The notes beneath the pieces are model-generated. The model saw nothing but the letters and a program-made list of their open reading frames with translations. It had not been told where the DNA came from and ran no database searches. Positions 52,434 to 59,565 of a stretch of DNA of 64,000 bases are shown in pieces (position 1 is the stretch's first letter; each line of letters begins with the position of its first letter). This stretch comes from Brevibacillus fortis. GTDB lineage: Bacteria; Bacillota; Bacilli; Brevibacillales; Brevibacillaceae. The stretch is taken from NCBI RefSeq assembly GCF_003013395.1, contig NZ_PXZM01000013.1, positions 42,614 to 106,613 on the forward strand, written 5' to 3'. Position numbers and translations under genes: made by a program.

Positions 52434-54638
52434 TTACTGCGTATCTGCATTTCCTTCTGTTTCTGGTGTTTGTTCTGTTTCTTCAGTTCCTTCTGTTTCT
52501 TCTGTTTCCTCCACAACTGGCTCATCTACATAACCCTCGACGCCTTCAACTGCCGCTTGTTGTTGAACCTGCCACAGAGCTGCTACATTTGGTGGCTCCC
52601 ACCCTACGAGGGAAGTGTGTGGTTGCAGACATTTGTATACCTTGCCTTGATAGCTGACCAAATCACCAGCTACGTAGTTTACATTTGGCGCCCATGCTGG
52701 CGCTCCCGGATTTGTAGCGTCTGTTACGCCAACGACCTCAACGCTCTTCTGTGAAGAATTACCTGCTGCATCCTTTGCTACCACAGAGAAGGTATAAGAA
52801 GTGTTAGGCGTGAGTCCTGTGACAGTTGCATTCGTAGTCGTTACATCCACAGCCAATGCTGTTCCGTTGTAAACCTCGTAATTCGTCACCGCGATATTAT
52901 CCGTAGAAGCAGCCCAACCGAGACTGATACTCGTACCTGTTTTCCCTGTTATAACTAGATTGCTAGGTGTGCTTGGCGGTTGATTGTCTGGTTGAATTGT
53001 ATCCGTCGTAACCGCTACCTCATTGCTTGCTACGGAGGAATTACCTGCTGCATCTTTCGCCTTCACAGTGAATTGGTAAGCGGTTCCAGAAGTAAGTCCG
53101 CTAATCGTCGTAGTTGTACCGGTTACCGTTTTTGCAAGCTGAGTGCCATTGTATACCTCATAGCCAGTAACCCCTACATTGTCGGTAGCAGCTCCCCAAC
53201 TCAGGCTAACACTGGTCGCTGTTTTTGCAGTCGATTGGAGATTAGCTGGCGCTGTCGGGGGTACGTTGTCGATGGGAGCTGTCCCGCCCAGAAGATCGCC
53301 ATACACTTTATCTAGCAGTGCTTTGTTACGGTCTCCGCTAAATTCCCAGAACATCGCGCCTGCCAGACCTTTGGATGTAATATAAGAAGTTTTGTGTCCG
53401 ATTGAAGTCACGTCGTCATAGCTAATATATGTTTTCGAAGCCGGGTTGAAGAGATAGGGCACTTTTGCCGCGTCATTCCAGTGGCGTGTGAAGCCATTTT
53501 TGTTCACATAATTATTTTGGATATCCGTGAAGTCAAGCATGCCAGGTTCCCATGTTCCTGTTGAAGGCCCAGTGCAATTTTGATATTCTCCATTGTTAGA
53601 CGTTCCGCAACCCGACCAGCCTCTCCCGTAAAACGGAAGCCCGAGCACGAGCTTGCTGGCAGGAACACCATCACGGAGATGACCCTCTACTGCCGTTTGA
53701 ACATTGTAGGTTTGAGCATTTGGCAAACCTGCTGCTCCTGCTGCTGGATCATAGGCCAACGGCGCGTTATGTCCAGTCTGATTTTGGAAGGCTCCATAGA
53801 AGTCATAGGTCATAATATTGATCCAATCCACAATTCGGGCAATATTTCCAAGCTCTGTATTAGCGGCATAGCTAGGGCTGGCACCAGAGGCAATCGTCAA
53901 ATAGTACTCTTTGCCATCTGTTACCTCAGCCGCATCGAGCTTATCTCTGACAGCCTTTAGCAACAACGTATAATTTTGTTTATCTTCTGGACGTTTGCTG
54001 TTTCCAGCCAACCCTCCACTAACCGGGTACTCCCAATCGAGATCGACTCCATCCATCTGATACTTCCGGATAAAATCTACCGAGGATTGTGCAAATGCTT
54101 GGCGTGCAGCCGGATCTGCTGCTACATCAGAGAAGCGATTGGACCATGTCCACCCCCCGATCGATATCAATGTCTTCAATTGAGGGTTTTTTTGCTTTAA
54201 TTTTGCCAATTGATTCAGATTTCCGCGAATCGGCTGATCCCATTTATCGCCTGGAAAGGATTTTTGCACATCAATCCATGGATCTCCGAGAACGACTGTA
54301 CCATTCGGAGCGTTAATATTGCCTACTTCATCCTGGCAAGCCCAAGTTTGTGGATTAGGCCCCGTTGGATCTGAGTTGCCGTGTCTGCCATTCCAGCAAA
54401 TATCCGCAAATGCGTAGTTAATATGCGTTACTTTATTGGGATCGATATCCGTTACATTGTAGTTTCGTCCGTAAGCTGCCCATGAGGGATAATAGCCAAT
54501 AATTTTGGAATTGGATACCGCTGTCGCCTCCGCTTGATATTCCTCTGCTTGCGCCGACTGTGCCACCATGGGCAATACGGAGGTGACAAGCAGGGCACCT
54601 ACCATTAGTACATTCCTAACACATTTCTTAAATTTCAT
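52434..54638 (-). CDS. Modular GH18 chitinase with FnIII, chitin-binding and acidic tail
   Basis: 734 residues. A signal peptide (MKFKKCVRNVLMVGALLVTS; cleavage near AQA) is followed by a GH18 catalytic domain (about 38-440). DGVDLDWE near 194 carries the catalytic Glu, and LKTLISIGGWTWSNRFSD is the S-x-G-G motif. Two fibronectin type III domains (about 462-550 and 556-645), a CBM5/12 chitin-binding module (about 650-695, with WAPNVNYVAGDLVSYQGK) and a Glu/Thr tail (about 698-734) follow. It hydrolyses chitin by retaining, substrate-assisted catalysis outside the cell. The acidic tail has runs of E-E-T repeats, unusual for chitinases. GAGAGGG lies before ATG 54638; the ATG seven codons up has no such site. 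Confidence 0.93.
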   Translation of the reverse strand: MKFKKCVRNVLMVGALLVTSVLPMVAQSAQAEEYQAEATAVSNSKIIGYYPSWAAYGRNYNVTDIDPNKVTHINYAFADICWNGRHGNSDPTGPNPQTWACQDEVGNINAPNGTVVLGDPWIDVQKSFPGDKWDQPIRGNLNQLAKLKQKNPQLKTLISIGGWTWSNRFSDVAADPAARQAFAQSSVDFIRKYQMDGVDLDWEYPVSGGLAGNSKRPEDKQNYTLLLKAVRDKLDAAEVTDGKEYYLTIASGASPSYAANTELGNIARIVDWINIMTYDFYGAFQNQTGHNAPLAYDPAAGAAGLPNAQTYNVQTAVEGHLRDGVPASKLVLGLPFYGRGWSGCGTSNNGEYQNCTGPSTGTWEPGMLDFTDIQNNYVNKNGFTRHWNDAAKVPYLFNPASKTYISYDDVTSIGHKTSYITSKGLAGAMFWEFSGDRNKALLDKVYGDLLGGTAPIDNVPPTAPANLQSTAKTATSVSLSWGAATDNVGVTGYEVYNGTQLAKTVTGTTTTISGLTSGTAYQFTVKAKDAAGNSSVASNEVAVTTDTIQPDNQPPSTPSNLVITGKTGTSISLGWAASTDNIAVTNYEVYNGTALAVDVTTTNATVTGLTPNTSYTFSVVAKDAAGNSSQKSVEVVGVTDATNPGAPAWAPNVNYVAGDLVSYQGKVYKCLQPHTSLVGWEPPNVAALWQVQQQAAVEGVEGYVDEPVVEETEETEGTEETEQTPETEGNADTQ

Positions 54639-54758
54639 AGTATCCCTCTCGATCTTCATGGATTTTGTTACAAATCCATCTTATTACGACTTATATCACG
54701 ATATGCTAATACATTTACATAAATGGTAATAAAAGGGTGTTTAAGCGCAAATGAACAT

Positions 54759-54797
54759 AAAAAACCCTCCCTTCCGACCAAGGGAAGAAAAGGGAGG
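54759..54797 (-). terminator. Terminator of gerE
   Basis: Arms CCTCCCTT/AAGGGAGG with a T-run on the - strand, 16 bases after the gerE stop. Confidence 0.8.
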
Positions 54798-54812
54798 CTG
54801 GGTGGACTGGGT

Positions 54813-55034
54813 TCAAATCTCTAGTTCACCAAGTCGAACGAGTTCGACTACTGCCTGAGATCGACCTTTGACACCTAATTTTTGCATAACATTACTAATG
54901 TGATTGCGCACAGTCTTTTCGCTGATGAAGAGTTGTCCGGCAATCTCTTTGGTTGTCTTATCTTGGACCAAGAGTTCAAACACTTCTCTTTCGCGATTCG
55001 TTAACAACGGCTTGGTTTGGTCGCTACCCTTCAA
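54813..55034 (-). CDS. gerE: GerE spore-coat transcription regulator
   Basis: 73 residues, a stand-alone LuxR-type helix-turn-helix. NREREVFELLVQDKTTKEIA, FISEKTVRNHISNVMQKL and VKGRSQAVVEL match Bacillus GerE almost residue for residue, and the length agrees with the 74 of that protein. GerE acts in the mother cell after SigK to turn on late coat genes and to damp sigK. TTG 55034 has AAGGAGG at the right distance and gives the Bacillus-like N-terminus; GTG 55043 sits too close. A SigK promoter lies upstream, as in Bacillus. Its presence makes late-sporulation control of nearby genes plausible. Confidence 0.95.
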   Translation of the reverse strand: MKGSDQTKPLLTNREREVFELLVQDKTTKEIAGQLFISEKTVRNHISNVMQKLGVKGRSQAVVELVRLGELEI

Positions 55035-55094
55035 TCGTGCCACCCCTCCTTGTGGGCTCTACAGGAACAAGGTTGAGGGATTACAGAGTCACCT

Positions 55095-55122
55095 TATCCT
55101 ATGATGGGGGGTGGGTGATGGT
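55095..55122 (-). promoter_or_regulatory. SigK promoter of gerE
   Basis: On the - strand AC (55122-55121), 17 bases, CATAGGATA (55103-55095): a full match to the SigK consensus AC-N17-CATANNNTA, about 61 bases upstream of the start. Confidence 0.72.
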
Positions 55123-55415
55123 GCCGGAATTTCAAGGATTTTAGGCTTTTGCCTTACATCCTATTCAGAAAATGGGCAATGGGTTCCGAACACCGCTGAG
55201 AAACCTCTTCGACATCCGCCGTGAATTTTTCCGTTCGAGACGGCGATGGCCACCAGTTGTCCCCCGTTCAGATCGCGACGAGTTCGCCTCGCCTGCTGAG
55301 ATTGCCGTCGAAACCCAAGGCCAACACCGCCCCCGACACTCCAGTCTATTCACCCAACACACATACTGCTCCCTTCTTTTCGACTTCCTTTCCCTTGTTT
55401 TTAACTGGATCGACC

Positions 55416-55448
55416 AAAAAAGGCCCTTGATCCGAAAAAATCAAGGGC
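55416..55448 (-). terminator. Terminator of ABC permease trio
   Basis: Arms GCCCTTGAT/ATCAAGGGC with an 8-base loop and a T-run on the - strand, nine bases from the permease stop. Confidence 0.82.
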
Positions 55449-55456
55449 ACTCGCCA

Positions 55457-56380
55457 TCAAATGAACGGTGTACGATTATACGTTTGCTCGAACTTATCAC
55501 GCAATCCTTTGGCCAACAAGCTAAACGATCCAATGGCGATCATGAATGCCCCCAGTGGTACGAGAAAAATCCACGTATAGTTACTGTAAATAAAGCCTCG
55601 GTAAGACCCAAGCAGTCCTGCCCATTCATGTGTGATCGAATGATACAGTAGGGGATCAAAGGTCATTTTCGTACCACCTACAAACAGGTCAAATATGCCA
55701 AGAAGGCCCATCAATGTCATGACAGCGATCATTTCGGTCACCATCATGATGATGAGTTGCTCCTTCAAATGTGGCAAGATGTGGCGAAAAACGATTTGGT
55801 TTCGGCCAGCTCCCAGTGCAATGGCAGCCAAAACGTATTGAGATTCTTTAATTTGTTCAGCCTTTTGACGTACAGAAGAGGCTACGGAAGGTATTCCAAG
55901 TACAGAGACAAGCCCAATGAAAAGCAGCACGAGCGTGAATGTCGGCAGCTCGGAATTGATATTGATGCCTTTCAAAAGAAAATACACGGGGATAAATACA
56001 GGCATATAGCTCCATGCATTTTCAATAGCCATCCACCAACGCTGCTCTTTATCTTGAATGCCGATATAGAGTCCAATCCATGTACCAAGTAGCACGCGAA
56101 TAAATGCGACCGCAAGAGTAATAAAAACAGTGTATGGCGCTCCATGTAGCAAAAGGGTCAGTAAATCATAGCCCCATTTGTCGGTGCCGAGCAAATGATC
56201 CTCTGACGGCGGAAATGGTGGTGAGACCATGCTTTGTTTGCCATTTATCTCCTCATGACGTAGCTTCGCTTGATATTCCAAGTCATAAGGAGCCAAATAA
56301 GGCCCCGCCACAGCGATTACGATCAAAAGGAACACGAAAATACTCCCTAGCCATAAAGACAAATTGAATCGTTTTTTCAT
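55457..56380 (-). CDS. Dipeptide/oligopeptide-type ABC permease (OppC-like), copy 1
   Basis: 307 residues. A first helix (about 9-29, LWLGSIFVFLLIVIAVAGPYL), then the OppC-type HLLGTDKWGYDLLTLLLHGA and, after four to five more helices, the ATPase-contact loop AAIALGAGRNQIVFRHILPHL. It is paralogous to the next gene (same length, most positions identical) and so arose by tandem duplication. The substrate could be a peptide, nickel or another small compound; nothing in the sequence decides. Confidence 0.88.
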   Translation of the reverse strand: MKKRFNLSLWLGSIFVFLLIVIAVAGPYLAPYDLEYQAKLRHEEINGKQSMVSPPFPPSEDHLLGTDKWGYDLLTLLLHGAPYTVFITLAVAFIRVLLGTWIGLYIGIQDKEQRWWMAIENAWSYMPVFIPVYFLLKGININSELPTFTLVLLFIGLVSVLGIPSVASSVRQKAEQIKESQYVLAAIALGAGRNQIVFRHILPHLKEQLIIMMVTEMIAVMTLMGLLGIFDLFVGGTKMTFDPLLYHSITHEWAGLLGSYRGFIYSNYTWIFLVPLGAFMIAIGSFSLLAKGLRDKFEQTYNRTPFI

Positions 56381-56439
56381 CCAAAAACCTCACTTATTGC
56401 CATCGAAGTCACAAGCCCTCATGCTGCCCAGACTAATTC

Positions 56440-57363
56440 TTAAATGAATGGCGTCCGACTATAAGTCTGTTCAAACTTCTCACGCAATCCCTTTGCCAAC
56501 AGACTAAAGGAACCAATTGCAATCATATAAGCAGCAAGTGGGATCAAGAAAATCCACGTGTAATTCGTGTAGACAAAGTTTCGGTAAGTCCCGAGCAATC
56601 CTGCCCATTCATGCGTGATCGAGTGATACTCAACAGGGTCGTAGTACATCGTTGTCCCGCCTACAAAAAGTCCAAATATCCCTAGAAGACCCATCAACGT
56701 CATGACAGCGATCATCTCTGTCACCAGGACAATAACCAAATGCTCCTTCATATGCGGCAAGATGTGGCGAAAAATGATCTGATCCCGCCCAGCACCCAGC
56801 GATGTCGCAGCTAAAACGTACTGGGATTCCTTGATTTGCTCCGTTTTTTGACGGATGGACGCAGCTACCGAAGGCGTCCCTAGCACTGCGACAACCAATA
56901 TAAAAAACAACACGAGCGTAAACGTTGGCAATTCGGGATTGATATTGATTCCTTTCAATAAAAAATAGACAGGAATAAATATCGGCATGTACCCCCAGGC
57001 GTTCTCAATCGCAATCCACCAACGCTGCTGCTTGTCCAATATTCCAATATACAGTCCGATCCATGCTCCAATCAATAATCGCAATAACGCAATCAAGAGT
57101 GTAATAAAAATCGTGTAGGGTGCCCCGTGAAGCAGCAAGGTAAGCAAATCATAGCCCCATTTATCCGTACCCAACAGGTGCTCGCCTGACGGTGCCAAAG
57201 GCGGTGAAATGATCACTTGCTTCCCGTTCACCATCTCATTGCGCACTTTCACCTGGTAATCGATGTCATAGGGGGCCAAATAAGGTCCGGCTACACCAAT
57301 AACCATTAGAAATAATACCAGGCTACAGCCTAGCCATAAAGCCCAATTGAACCTCTTCCTCAT
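56440..57363 (-). CDS. Dipeptide/oligopeptide-type ABC permease (OppC-like), copy 2
   Basis: 307 residues, the paralogue of the gene just after it. It has the same GTDKWGYDLLTLLLHGAPYT loop and AATSLGAGRDQIIFRHILPH ATPase-contact motif. Differences concentrate in the helices rather than in the loop, which suggests both copies still work with an ATPase. A 59-base gap separates the two. The OppB-like partner lies upstream, so a heterodimer with either copy could form. Confidence 0.88.
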   Translation of the reverse strand: MRKRFNWALWLGCSLVLFLMVIGVAGPYLAPYDIDYQVKVRNEMVNGKQVIISPPLAPSGEHLLGTDKWGYDLLTLLLHGAPYTIFITLLIALLRLLIGAWIGLYIGILDKQQRWWIAIENAWGYMPIFIPVYFLLKGININPELPTFTLVLFFILVVAVLGTPSVAASIRQKTEQIKESQYVLAATSLGAGRDQIIFRHILPHMKEHLVIVLVTEMIAVMTLMGLLGIFGLFVGGTTMYYDPVEYHSITHEWAGLLGTYRNFVYTNYTWIFLIPLAAYMIAIGSFSLLAKGLREKFEQTYSRTPFI

Positions 57364-57397
57364 ACCATAACCTCACTCATTCCAAAAGAAGTCTGTG

Positions 57398-58261
57398 TTA
57401 TTTATACACAACCGCGCGTTCAATCACATACAGAATGAGACGAATCAATAAATAGACCAAAATGGATAGCAAAATAATACCTAACAGCCCCATGACAGCA
57501 GCATTGAATTCGTAACCGCCATCTTTGCTGAAAATAAAGCGGGTCAATCCTACGACGTTTAATAAGTACTCGACAATAAACAAGTTGGCTACCGTAATCG
57601 CAATCGTCTTCTTTAAATCAGCAATGAGAAACGGCTTGATATTTTTATAGACGTGATGAATGAGAACATGCCAAATCCCCATCCCCTTGGCAAGTGCTGT
57701 TTTAATGTAGTCTTCGCCACCGATTTGTGCATACTTCAGGCTGACTACCTTCATGAGGAAGATCGTTGGTCCAATCGACAGCAGCGTGATCGGAAACCAA
57801 GTACTCTCAGAGTCACTTACGGGTGACAAGGTGATTATTCGAATGTTCGTCAGCTTGTAAAATCCGACCGCACCCACAATAGAAACGACAATCAGGATAA
57901 AATCAGGAATCGTGGCAAGCAGATTCAAAACCTTTTGAAATTGACGTACGATCCGAAATCGCTGCAAGAGCAATCCAAAAATAATACTCGCAACGACTGC
58001 GACACTAACACTTGCGAACAGTAGTTCAAAAGAGCTAATTGCAAATGGGAGGATATCCTCTGCGATGCTCCTTTCCGTTTGCCCCGAATAATAGGTTCCG
58101 AGGGAGCCCTCTGCAATCTGCTGAATCAGATATACCGTATGAACGATGATATTTCCCGGCTCGAACACAATTTCTTCCTTTTGCGTATATAGCATGAACG
58201 GCCCACCGCAAACGGCGATGACTAGGAAAAACATCCCAAGTAATTGCTTCACATAGGTCAA
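57398..58261 (-). CDS. Dipeptide/oligopeptide-type ABC permease (OppB-like)
   Basis: 287 residues with six membrane helices and an OppB-type ATPase-contact loop KTALAKGMGIWHVLIHHVYKN. It heads the trio. The start is TTG 58261 with AAGGGGG nine bases upstream; the longer frame has no ribosome site. The trio has no binding-protein or ATPase gene in the window, unlike normal Opp/Dpp operons. Upstream on the same strand lies a CheX gene with its own terminator. Confidence 0.85.
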   Translation of the reverse strand: MTYVKQLLGMFFLVIAVCGGPFMLYTQKEEIVFEPGNIIVHTVYLIQQIAEGSLGTYYSGQTERSIAEDILPFAISSFELLFASVSVAVVASIIFGLLLQRFRIVRQFQKVLNLLATIPDFILIVVSIVGAVGFYKLTNIRIITLSPVSDSESTWFPITLLSIGPTIFLMKVVSLKYAQIGGEDYIKTALAKGMGIWHVLIHHVYKNIKPFLIADLKKTIAITVANLFIVEYLLNVVGLTRFIFSKDGGYEFNAAVMGLLGIILLSILVYLLIRLILYVIERAVVYK

Positions 58262-58353
58262 TCTCTCATACCCCCTTACTATTTCCAACAATACACTATC
58301 TATTAAAAATCATCCAGACAATAGAAAATATTTTATTTTTTTATTCTATTCAC

Positions 58354-58376
58354 AAAAAAGACGGCCATTAGCCGCC
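58354..58376 (-). terminator. Terminator of the CheX gene
   Basis: Short stem GGCGGC/GCCGTC with a T-run on the - strand, directly after the stop at 58378. Confidence 0.65.
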
Positions 58377-58377
58377 T

Positions 58378-58836
58378 CTATCTTATCACAATAATTTGAA
58401 TATCCAGTCTGCCCATGTCGTGAAGATCGAGTGGTGCTATCAATGCTGTTCCTGCCATGTCTTTCAAGTCATGCTGGTGTAAAAATAAGGGCGGGGTTAT
58501 GTCTACAATAACACCTCGATTGGACAAAAGCGTACTCGCATTCCCGGAAATCATGTTCCCCAACTCGGAAATGGCACTTTTTCCGAGCTCATCCATCTCT
58601 TGCACGGGATAACCGCCCATCATGGCCGAGACAATGCGCAAAGCCAATTCCTCTTGCAGACCGAAAAAGACCTCACCTTGTAATTGACCTGTCATTCCGA
58701 TTCGAATCCATGTATGGCCTTCTACATGGCTCCATTCTCTTTCAGCTAACTCTCCACGCGAAATGTCGACATTGCATACTTGTTGAATCACGGACGAAGC
58801 TGATTCAAGAAATGGATCAAGGTATTGGACTATCAT
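58378..58836 (-). CDS. CheX-like chemotaxis phosphatase
   Basis: 152 residues of the CheX/CheC/FliY family. SAISELGNMISGNASTLL (about 96-113) carries the E-x2-N pair that dephosphorylates CheY-P in CheX. It likely tunes chemotaxis or another CheY-like receiver, yet no chemotaxis gene is near. Its own terminator separates it from the permease trio. ATG 58836 has GGAAGAG-type sequence upstream. Confidence 0.88.
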   Translation of the reverse strand: MIVQYLDPFLESASSVIQQVCNVDISRGELAEREWSHVEGHTWIRIGMTGQLQGEVFFGLQEELALRIVSAMMGGYPVQEMDELGKSAISELGNMISGNASTLLSNRGVIVDITPPLFLHQHDLKDMAGTALIAPLDLHDMGRLDIQIIVIR

Positions 58837-58877
58837 CTGCGTTCTCTTCCTTTCCCGGGCAATTCACTCTTAGAGGT

Positions 58878-59045
58878 TGTTCAAAAAGTCGTCTTTTGAT
58901 CACGTAGTAGTACTGGAAGCCTATTCGACATCGAAAGAGGTTTTCACCTTCAACGTCCGGTGCTCATGTAGGTTCCCTACACTCCGCTCCTCCTTTTTCA
59001 GGTTCTCACCACTTTCTCGGTGCTGAAAAGACGACTTTTTGAACA
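58878..59045. mobile_element. 168-bp MITE-like element with 20-bp terminal inverted repeats
   Basis: Perfect 20-base ends TGTTCAAAAAGTCGTCTTTT and the reverse complement AAAAGACGACTTTTTGAACA around a 128-base centre with no open frame. No target duplication is evident. A shorter copy of the same tips lies at 34546-34572. Non-coding, possibly moved by a transposase elsewhere in the genome. Confidence 0.72.
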
Positions 59046-59096
59046 CGCACTCGTATAGGACTATCATAATGTCGATTTTTGGCAGATGCAATAGGA

Positions 59097-59495
59097 TTAC
59101 GAAAACTTCATAGGCATAAGGTCACGAAAACAAGGTGTGCTGGGAAAATAACCCTCTACTTTTGTCTCATGACGAATGGTATAGATAGCCGTGCACGTTC
59201 GCAAGTCTAATATTTCTACCCCAATCTCATGCTTACTCAATTGCCACATCGGAAGCTGGACTCGATCGAAAGCAAAAACAGTATCTCCAAATGCCAAGCA
59301 TTCCTGTATACAGCGTACAGCATCGTAATGCTCATCGGCCTCAAGCAAATGAACTGGCTCCAAACCGAATTGTTCGATCAGATGAATGCGATCCCATAAT
59401 TGCTCTGCCCCACGCTTCCTCCTCGCGGTCCTTCTCGGTGATAGCACAGGGTACTCTCTCGTAACATATTCCCACATGATCCCGTGATAAAACAT
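59097..59495 (-). CDS. Unknown 132-residue protein
   Basis: Starts MFYHGIMWEYVTREYPVLSP followed by a basic run RRTARRKRG, then mixed alpha/beta sequence with LLEADEHYDAVRCIQECLAF and FAFDRVQLPMWQLSK. No signal peptide, membrane helix or known domain. ATG 59495 has GGGAGGAT upstream at 10 bases, so translation is credible; the frame runs further up but without such a site. It lies between the MITE-like element and the subtilase gene. No function is suggested. Confidence 0.6.
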   Translation of the reverse strand: MFYHGIMWEYVTREYPVLSPRRTARRKRGAEQLWDRIHLIEQFGLEPVHLLEADEHYDAVRCIQECLAFGDTVFAFDRVQLPMWQLSKHEIGVEILDLRTCTAIYTIRHETKVEGYFPSTPCFRDLMPMKFS

Positions 59496-59565
59496 CGAAT
59501 GGAATCCTCCCACAAAAATTTGGCCCGGCACTAGCCTTTTAGCTGCTAATGCCGGGCCCGCTCGC

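Larger units (their letters stand above)
55035..55456. other. Intergenic region upstream of gerE
   Basis: About 420 bases between gerE and the convergent end of the ABC permease. It holds the gerE SigK-like promoter and the permease terminator; the rest is GC-rich and has only frames without ribosome sites or family signal. No further gene is supported. Confidence 0.7.

Noticed and set aside
55165..55651. Short frames of 65-159 residues in the gap before gerE
   Set aside because: Basic, low-complexity, no ribosome sites; one overlaps the ABC permease terminator.
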